Of a stretch of 64,000 nt of DNA, positions 58,710 to 64,000 are shown in pieces (position 1 is the stretch's first letter; every line of letters begins with the position of its first letter). The DNA lies in the NCBI RefSeq assembly GCF_900187975.1, contig NZ_FZPC01000005.1, positions 186,001 to 250,000 on the forward strand, in the 5' to 3' direction. Position numbers and translations under genes: made by a program. The stretch comes from Pseudomonas delhiensis. GTDB taxonomy: Bacteria > Pseudomonadota > Gammaproteobacteria > Pseudomonadales > Pseudomonadaceae. Below the pieces are notes generated by a model. That model did no database searches. It was given only the letters and a program-made list of their open reading frames with translations, and was not told where the DNA came from.

Positions 58710-60605
58710 TCAGATCCGGAAGCTGTCCACCAACTGCCGCAGGCGGCCGGCCTGGTTCTCCAGGTCGGCGCAGGCGCGCAGGGTGGCCTGCAGGTTCTCC
58801 ACGCCTTCCTGGTTGAGGGTGTTGATCTCGGTGATGTCCATGTTCAGCGAGTCCACCACCGCGGTCTGCTCCTCGGTGGCGGTGGCCACCGACTGGTTCA
58901 TCGCATCGATCTCGCTGATGCGCCCGGTGACGCTGGCCAGGCGCTGGCCGGCGCGGTTGGCGATCTCCACGCTCTCCAGGCTGTAGCGCTGGCTTTCGCC
59001 CATGGTGTTGACCGCCTCGCGGGCGCCGACCTGCAGTTCCTCGATCATGCCCTGGATCTGCTGCGCCGACTCCTGGGCGCGGTGCGCCAGGTTGCGTACC
59101 TCGTCGGCCACCACGGCGAAGCCGCGGCCCGCCTCGCCGGCGCGGGCGGCCTCGATGGCGGCGTTCAGGGCCAGCAGGTTGGTCTGCTCGGAGATGCCCT
59201 TGATGACCTCGAGAATCTGCCCGATGTTCACCGTGCGGCTGTTCAGCGCCTCGATGTGGGTGCTGGCGTAGCTGATCTTCTCCGACAGCTGGTTCATCGC
59301 GGCGATGGTCTGTTCCACCACCTGGCGGCCGTCGCCGGCCTGGTGGCTGGCGTCGCTGGCGTGGTGGCTGGCATCGGCGGCGTTGCGGGCGATCTCCTGG
59401 GCGGCGGCGCCCAGTTCGTTGATGGCCGCGGCCACGCTGTTGGTGCGGGTGGCCTGCTCGTCGGAATTGGCCATGGACGAGTTGGAGGCGTTGACCACCA
59501 GTTGCGACACGTCATGCAGCTGGCGGGCGGTGCCGGCCACCTCGCGGATGGATTCGTGGATGCGCTCGACGAAGCGGTTGAAGGCCTCGGCCAGCATGCC
59601 GAACTCGTCGCGGCTGTCGACCTTCAGGCGCTTGGTCAGGTCGCCCTCGCCCTGGGCGATGTCCTGCATGGCGCGGCCCATGGCGGTGAGCGGCTGCATC
59701 AGCACGCGGATGAGCATGCCGAGCAGGAAGATGATGGCGACGATGGCCACCAGTGTGGCGATGATGGCCGAGGTGCGGAAGTCGCTGAGCATGGCGTAGG
59801 CGGCGCTCTTGTCCAGCACCAGGGCGACGTACCAGGACACCCCCGGCAGGCCCTCGACGCGGGTCATGGAGACCAGTTGGGTGCGGCCGTCGACGTCGAC
59901 CTCCTGGACGCCCGGGCGGACCTGCGGCGCGCCGTGCGGGTAGATTTCCGCGAGGTTCTTGAACACTTTCCCGGCGTCCGGATGCAGCAGCACCTTGCCG
60001 GCGTCGCTGACCAGGAAGGCGTAGCCGTCGCCGTCGAACTTCAGCGAGTTGAGGATGGCGGTGATGGTCTCCAGCTTCATGTCGCCGGCAGCCACGCCGA
60101 CCAGTTGGCCGTTGCGCATGACCGGCACCGACATGGCGAGGATCTGCTCCTTGGTGCCGGCGTCGAGGAAGGGCTCGGTGACGATCAGCCGGCCGGCGGC
60201 CACGGCGTCCTTGTACCAGCCGCGCTGGCGCGGGTCGTAGCCGTCGGGCATGGGCGAATAGGGGCGCATGGTGAAGACGCCGCTGGCGGCCTCGCCCAGG
60301 TACACCGATTCGAAGTTGCGCTGCAGCACCTGCTGCTCCAGCACGTGCTGGATGCGCTCGGCGGTCGGCTCGCCGTCGGCCAGTTGCGCGGCTTCCATCT
60401 CCACCAGGTGGATGCGGCCTTCCAGCCAGCTCTGGATGTTGCTGGCGGTGAGGCTGCCGATCTCGCGCAGGTAGGACTCGGTGTCCTCCTGGATGGCGCG
60501 GCTCTGGCGGAAGTCGTTGAAGAGGATGAAGCAGGCGAAGGCGAAGATCACCACGAGGGAGGCCGCCAGAAGGATCTTCTTGGCGAAGGACAGCGGGCGA
60601 AGCAT
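58710..60605 (-). CDS. amino-acid/amine chemoreceptor, PctC type
   Basis: A 631-residue dCache chemoreceptor with the same layout as its neighbour: TM1 about 10-30, periplasmic sensor, TM2 about 277-300, HAMP, signalling hairpin. The ligand motif is Y123, R128, W130, Y131 and D175, but the tyrosine expected near 146 is phenylalanine (TEPFLDAG). From about residue 283 to the end it is almost identical to the neighbouring receptor, while the sensor domains differ strongly. The PctA/PctB/PctC cluster of P. aeruginosa is the closest parallel. Confidence 0.88.
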   Translation of the reverse strand: MLRPLSFAKKILLAASLVVIFAFACFILFNDFRQSRAIQEDTESYLREIGSLTASNIQSWLEGRIHLVEMEAAQLADGEPTAERIQHVLEQQVLQRNFESVYLGEAASGVFTMRPYSPMPDGYDPRQRGWYKDAVAAGRLIVTEPFLDAGTKEQILAMSVPVMRNGQLVGVAAGDMKLETITAILNSLKFDGDGYAFLVSDAGKVLLHPDAGKVFKNLAEIYPHGAPQVRPGVQEVDVDGRTQLVSMTRVEGLPGVSWYVALVLDKSAAYAMLSDFRTSAIIATLVAIVAIIFLLGMLIRVLMQPLTAMGRAMQDIAQGEGDLTKRLKVDSRDEFGMLAEAFNRFVERIHESIREVAGTARQLHDVSQLVVNASNSSMANSDEQATRTNSVAAAINELGAAAQEIARNAADASHHASDASHQAGDGRQVVEQTIAAMNQLSEKISYASTHIEALNSRTVNIGQILEVIKGISEQTNLLALNAAIEAARAGEAGRGFAVVADEVRNLAHRAQESAQQIQGMIEELQVGAREAVNTMGESQRYSLESVEIANRAGQRLASVTGRISEIDAMNQSVATATEEQTAVVDSLNMDITEINTLNQEGVENLQATLRACADLENQAGRLRQLVDSFRI

Positions 60606-60694
60606 GGGTAGAGCATCCTGCGGAAACGACGAAGTAGGCAGGCTATATCGGCGGCGCCGGGCGGAACTTTAGCCGGTGGCGCGGATGATTGGCG

Positions 60695-61171
60695 TCAGCG
60701 GAATGACAGCTGCAGCAGGTAGCCGCAGAAGATCGAGAATATGAAGGGAAAGGACTTCGAGCGGCTCAGGTCGAAGGGTTTCAGGCAGCCTTCGAAAGCC
60801 TTCGGCAGCCGTTGCGACTCAAGGGAAAGCTTGCTCGCCAGCATCAGCGCCACCGTCACCAGGCAGGCCAGGGCCAGGGCATAGAGCAGGCTGTAGGGAT
60901 CGCTGGCCAGGCCCAGCGCGGCGAGCAGCTTGACGTCCGCGGCGCCCAGCTTGCCCAGCAGGTAGCCGGGCAGGCTCAGCAGCAGGCCCAGGCCGGCCGC
61001 GGCGAGGGCGGCGGCAGGGGCGTGCTGGGTCAGGCTGTGGCCGGTGAGGAGCAACTGGCCGGCGGCCATGGCCAGGCCGCCGAGGGTCAGCAGGTTGTCC
61101 ACCTGGCGGCGGCGCAGGTCCTGGACGGCACAGGCGGCCAGCCAGGCGCACAGCGCCAGTGTCGTCAGCAT
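60695..61171 (-). CDS. A24-family prepilin peptidase (CpaA/TadV/FppA-like)
   Basis: A 158-residue membrane aspartic protease without the N-terminal methylase domain, as in Flp/Tad systems. D18 in AVQDLRRRQVDN is the first catalytic aspartate. The second is D79 in GAADVKLL, where the family motif is GxGD, so the glycine before the aspartate is replaced by alanine. About four hydrophobic segments are seen. No Flp pilin or tad assembly genes lie in this window. PAO1 fppA lies in the same chromosomal neighbourhood (pct genes to PA4292). Confidence 0.8.
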   Translation of the reverse strand: MLTTLALCAWLAACAVQDLRRRQVDNLLTLGGLAMAAGQLLLTGHSLTQHAPAAALAAAGLGLLLSLPGYLLGKLGAADVKLLAALGLASDPYSLLYALALACLVTVALMLASKLSLESQRLPKAFEGCLKPFDLSRSKSFPFIFSIFCGYLLQLSFR

Positions 61172-61181
61172 CCCCTGGCTG

Positions 61182-62651
61182 TCAGTAGAAGCGCGACGCC
61201 AGCCAGAACATGCCGGCGGCCAGGGCCATGGAGGTGGGCAGGGTGAGGATCCAGGCCATCAGGATGTTGCGCACGGTGCCGCCCTGCAGGCCGCTGCGGT
61301 TGGCGACCATGGTGCCGGCCACGCCGGAGGACAGCACGTGGGTGGTGGACACCGGCAGGCTGTAGAGGTTGGCCATGCCGATCGCCGCGGTGGCGGTGAG
61401 CTGGGCGCTGATGCCCTGGGCATAGGTCATGCCCTGCTTGCCGATCTTCTCGCCGACGGTGAGCACCACGCGCTTCCAGCCGACCATGGTGCCCACGCCC
61501 AGGGCCAGGGCCACCGCGATGATCACCCAGAAGGGCGCGTATTCGGTGGTGCTGGTCAGGTCCTTGCGCAGCTTCTCCAGGTCGGCCTTCTCGCGCGCCG
61601 GCAGGCTGTCGAGCTTGCCGACCTTCTTCGCGGTGTCGTCCAGGCACAGCAGGTAGCGGCGCACCTGCACGCGGCTGTCGGCGGACAGTTCGTTGTAGCT
61701 GGAGATGCCCTTGATGTCGCTCAGCAGGCCCTTGAGGGTGGACTCGGTCTGCTTCGGCTCGCAGCGGTACAGCTCGGGCATCTCGCCGTCGGCGCCCTTG
61801 CCCAGGGCCAGCATGTCGCCGAGCACGTCGGTGTGGCGCTGGTAGAACTGGCTCAGGTGGATGGCGGCGTCGCGGGTGCGTTCGATCTGGTAGGTGGTGC
61901 TGTTGAGGTCGAGGACGAACTTGGCCGGGACGATGCCGATCAGCACCAGCATGATCAGGCCGATGCCCTTCTGGCCGTCGTTGGAGCCGTGGACGAAGCT
62001 CACGGTCATGGCCGAGAGCACCAGCACCAGGCGGTTCCAGAACGGCGGGTGCTTCTTCTCGTCGACTTCGCGGCGGGTTTCCGGGGTCTTGTGCATCTTC
62101 GACAGCGGGTACATCCACTTCAGGCCGATCAGCACCAGGGCGGCGACGAGGAAGCCGGCCAGCGGCGAGAAGATCAGCGACATGGCGATGTCGATCGCCT
62201 TCTGCCAGTTCACCCCGTCGGCCAGCGGCACGCCGGTGATCACCGCATTGGCCAGGCCCACGCCGAGGATCGAGCCGATCAGGGTGTGCGAGCTGGAGGC
62301 GGGGATGCCGAAGTACCAGGTGCCCAGGTTCCAGGCGATGGCCGCGGCCAGCAGGGAGAACACCATGGCCAGGCCGTGGCCGCTGTTGACGTTGATCAGC
62401 AGTTCGACCGGCAACAGGTGGACGATGGCATAGGCCACGCCGACGCCACCGAGCAGCACGCCGAGGAAGTTGAAGATGCCGGAGAGGATGACCGCGCGGT
62501 AGGGCGACATGGCCTTGGTGTAGATCACCGTGGCCACTGCGTTGGCGGTGTCATGGAAGCCGTTGATGAACTCGAAGGCCAGGACGAAGCCCAGCGCCAG
62601 CACCAGGCTGATGCCTACCCAGGGGTCGAGTCCGCTGAAAAGATCGAACAT
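61182..62651 (-). CDS. pitA: inorganic phosphate transporter, PiT family
   Basis: The 489-residue low-affinity phosphate:proton symporter has about ten membrane helices in two inverted halves. The PiT signatures GFHDTANAVATVIYTKAM (N-terminal half) and SFVHGSNDGQKGIG (second half) are both intact, along with SSSHTLIGS and VSTTHVLSSG. A long central cytoplasmic region (about 270-380) is typical of the PitA type. It ends 10 bases before the prepilin peptidase start. Corresponds to PAO1 PA4292. Confidence 0.93.
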   Translation of the reverse strand: MFDLFSGLDPWVGISLVLALGFVLAFEFINGFHDTANAVATVIYTKAMSPYRAVILSGIFNFLGVLLGGVGVAYAIVHLLPVELLINVNSGHGLAMVFSLLAAAIAWNLGTWYFGIPASSSHTLIGSILGVGLANAVITGVPLADGVNWQKAIDIAMSLIFSPLAGFLVAALVLIGLKWMYPLSKMHKTPETRREVDEKKHPPFWNRLVLVLSAMTVSFVHGSNDGQKGIGLIMLVLIGIVPAKFVLDLNSTTYQIERTRDAAIHLSQFYQRHTDVLGDMLALGKGADGEMPELYRCEPKQTESTLKGLLSDIKGISSYNELSADSRVQVRRYLLCLDDTAKKVGKLDSLPAREKADLEKLRKDLTSTTEYAPFWVIIAVALALGVGTMVGWKRVVLTVGEKIGKQGMTYAQGISAQLTATAAIGMANLYSLPVSTTHVLSSGVAGTMVANRSGLQGGTVRNILMAWILTLPTSMALAAGMFWLASRFY

Positions 62652-62815
62652 GAAGTTTCTGTGACCGGTCGGTGACGGGGGCGGCGATTATGCCAGAAGC
62701 GATAGGATGTCGTCTGAAACCTGAAGCGATTCTCGGAATCTCGCGACACCCGGTCGCACGGGGCTTGCAGCGCTGCGGGCAATGCGTTGCAACGTTTTCG
62801 CGGGGCCGCCGCCGC

Positions 62816-63040
62816 TCAGGTCGCGTCCTGTTCGGCCTGGCGTTGTTGCGCCTTCTGCAGGTCGCTCTGCATCTTCTCCAGTTCCCGGTCGAAGGCCTTG
62901 TCCTGCACGGTCGGGCGCTTGCGCCAGGGCTTCTTGTCGGGGTCGGGCTGGGCGGCGTAGAGGGTGACCTCGCCGCCGTAGACATCCTTGTAACGCTGTT
63001 CCTGGCGCTCCAGTTCGGCGCGCAGTTCGTCTTTCGTCAC
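62816..63040 (-). CDS. small charged protein, unknown
   Basis: A 74-residue, strongly charged protein with heptad-like helices (MTKDELRAELERQEQRYKDVYGGE and ELEKMQSDLQKAQQRQAEQ) around a basic, proline-containing middle. ATG 63040 has AGGTGAC upstream. It lies 165 bases upstream of pitA on the same strand. Codon use looks genuine, but no family is recognised. Confidence 0.6.
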   Translation of the reverse strand: MTKDELRAELERQEQRYKDVYGGEVTLYAAQPDPDKKPWRKRPTVQDKAFDRELEKMQSDLQKAQQRQAEQDAT

Positions 63041-63216
63041 CTGTGTTCCTGATGGCGTGTGGCTGATGGATAGGGATATGCGGGAAAAGCATAGCAGGCG
63101 CGATTATAACCGCTGCCGGGGCGCTGTCAGCCGGGCAGGGCGCGCGGTGGCGGACTCGCACAAATGTAACAGCAAGCTACGCTCAGGAAGCGATCATCAT
63201 TCGAGGAGACCGCTCC

Positions 63217-63519
63217 ATGATCAAGCTCCGCCTTCCCCTGCTGCTGTGCGCGCTGCTGTTCTCGGTGCAGGGCTTCGCCGCCAACACCGCCCAGCAGGAA
63301 AAGATGAAGACCTGCAACGCCGACGCCACCGCCAAGACGCTCAAGGGCGACGAACGCAAGGCCTTCATGAGCAACTGCCTGAAGGCCGGCGGCGGCGACA
63401 CCGGCAAGAAACTCACCCCGCAGCAGGAGAAGATGGCCCAGTGCAACAAGGACGCCGCGGCCAAGGCGCTCAAGGGCGACGAGCGCAAGACGTTCATGAG
63501 TGGTTGCCTGAAGAAATAG
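63217..63519 (+). CDS. PsiF-repeat periplasmic protein
   Basis: A 100-residue precursor with a signal peptide (cleavage likely after FAA, about residue 22) and two PsiF repeats. Each repeat has the pattern QQEKM..CN.DA.AKxLKGDERKxFMSxCLK (about 26-57 and 68-100) with paired cysteines. PsiF is phosphate-starvation inducible in E. coli; the neighbouring pitA gene fits, but no clear Pho box was seen. ATG 63217 follows GAGGAGAC. Confidence 0.88.
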   Translation: MIKLRLPLLLCALLFSVQGFAANTAQQEKMKTCNADATAKTLKGDERKAFMSNCLKAGGGDTGKKLTPQQEKMAQCNKDAAAKALKGDERKTFMSGCLKK

Positions 63520-63583
63520 CCCGGGGGCGGCCCCATGAGTTTCGCAGGCTCAACCCATTCTACGACAGCGTTTTCCTACCCCC

Positions 63584-63643
63584 GTAGGAGCGGACCTTGT
63601 CCGCGATTTGGCGCATAACGCCGTAGGCGTTATACGCCCTACG
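63584..63643. repeat. REP followed by a half composite element
   Basis: GTAGGAGCGGACCTTGTCCGCGAT (63584-63607) is followed at 63611-63643 by ATAACGCCGTAGGCGTTAT ending CGCCCTACG, the right-hand half of the composite element. Confidence 0.7.
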
Positions 63644-63685
63644 GGGAGCCCGGGAGCTTCGTGGTTTCGCATCGCGCCGGACAGT

Positions 63686-63735
63686 CCCCTCTCCCCAACC
63701 CTCGCCTACGCGGCCCGCCCTGAAGGGAGAGGGGG
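63686..63735. repeat. CCCCTCTCCC...GGGAGAGGGG inverted repeat
   Basis: Arms at 63686-63695 and 63725-63734 with a 29-base loop; same family as 56092-56115. Confidence 0.65.
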
Positions 63736-63777
63736 CCGTTCGGCGTGGGCGGATGATGCAGAGTCAGCCGGCAAACT

Positions 63778-63882
63778 CGTAGGGCGAATAACCGTTCGCG
63801 GTTATCCGCCGTTGGCCGTGTCACCGGGGCGTCCGGCGTGGGCGATTCGGCGGATAACGCCGTAGGCGTTATGCGCCCTACG
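63778..63882. repeat. composite palindromic element, complete copy 2 (105 bp)
   Basis: CGTAGGGCG at 63778 and CGCCCTACG at 63882 bound two hairpins (ATAACCG-TTCG-CGGTTAT, and ATAACGCC-GTA-GGCGTTAT) in the same architecture as 58461-58580 but with the two hairpin core types exchanged. The 63520-63949 gap holds only such repeats. Confidence 0.7.
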
Positions 63883-63949
63883 GGTTTCCAGAGAAACCTC
63901 CGAGCGCCCCGAAACCAGGCGTCCCCCTCGCTCCTGCAAGTCCGGGGCG

Positions 63950-64000
63950 TCAGACCCCCGAACACAGCAACCAGGCCACCGCCAGCAGGTAGAACAGCAG
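63950..64000 (-). CDS. possible C-terminal end of a membrane protein
   Basis: On the minus strand a frame open to the right edge encodes the hydrophobic LLFYLLAVAWLLCSGV and stops at TGA (63952-63950). Only 16 residues are visible, so neither reality nor identity can be fixed. Confidence 0.35.
   Translation of the reverse strand: MLFYLLAVAWLLCSGV

Noticed and set aside
63120-63216. Possible Pho box before the PsiF-repeat gene
   Set aside because: CTGTCAG near 63124 and a reverse-strand CTGTTACA near 63165 are half-site resemblances only; spacing of two half sites does not fit.

Overview
The window is chromosomal DNA from a high-GC gammaproteobacterium, almost certainly a Pseudomonas close to the P. 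aeruginosa / citronellolis / nitroreducens side of the genus. This rests on the very GC-rich third codon positions, protein sequences close to P. aeruginosa (LpxC zinc ligands at H78/H237/D241, ColS metal ligands at E96/H105/E126/E129, PctA-like receptor numbering), and a gene order that, from memory, follows PAO1 PA4432 down to about PA4376. Genes are dense, with many 1-11 bp overlaps. No tRNA, CRISPR array, prophage or complete insertion sequence was seen.

Layout. 1-4150: end of rpsI, the cytochrome bc1 operon petABC, then sspA-sspB. 4150-4712: repeat-rich gap with stacked terminators. 4713-8104 (minus): lpoA-yraN-diaA-dolP envelope operon, divergent from rsmI. 9162-9515: RNase P RNA. 9717-27566: the division and cell wall (dcw) cluster mraZ-rsmH-ftsL-ftsI-murE-murF-mraY-murD-ftsW-murG-murC-ddlB-ftsQ-ftsA-ftsZ followed by lpxC, headed by a sigma70 promoter with a MraZ operator array. 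27741-34215: dciA (minus), secA, argJ, a GST, and a MutT-ThiE fusion. 34483-39079 (minus): cobalamin adenosyltransferase, a PA4398-type histidine kinase, panE, and a response regulator with a degenerate GGDEF domain. 39233-46532: yajQ, mscS, ampG, an alkyltransferase-like protein, a DUF481 outer-membrane protein, an SDR, a HugZ-like protein and fxsA. 46551-48707: sigma32 promoter and groESL. 48788-49292: fluoride riboswitch and crcB. 49400-53111: colR-colS-methyltransferase-inaA-type kinase-small periplasmic protein, with ColR-box-like sites before colR and before the methyltransferase. 53212-55977: pncB and a DUF853 ATPase. 56256-60605 (minus): two PctA/PctC-type amino-acid chemoreceptors. 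60695-63040 (minus): an isolated prepilin peptidase, a PiT phosphate transporter and a small protein. 63217-63519: PsiF-repeat protein.

The dominant theme is envelope biogenesis: peptidoglycan precursors (murA-independent steps C-G, ddlB, mraY), septal synthesis (ftsI/W/L/Q/A/Z), lipid A (lpxC), muropeptide recycling (ampG), secretion (secA), outer-membrane lipoproteins (lpoA, dolP) and the ColRS envelope-stress module. Intergenic DNA outside the dcw cluster is colonised by several palindrome families: GTAGGAGC-type REPs, a composite element bounded by CGTAGGGCG/CGCCCTACG, CCCTCTCCC hairpins and GCAGCTT heptamer arrays.

The best second-look items are the ColR boxes, the crcB riboswitch with its two-hairpin platform, the MraZ operator array, two short leader reading frames before secA and lpxC, the nested palindromic elements, and the homogenised chemoreceptor pair. 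Nothing here is clearly a wholly new multi-gene system. Functions are from motif reading and memory; no search was run.
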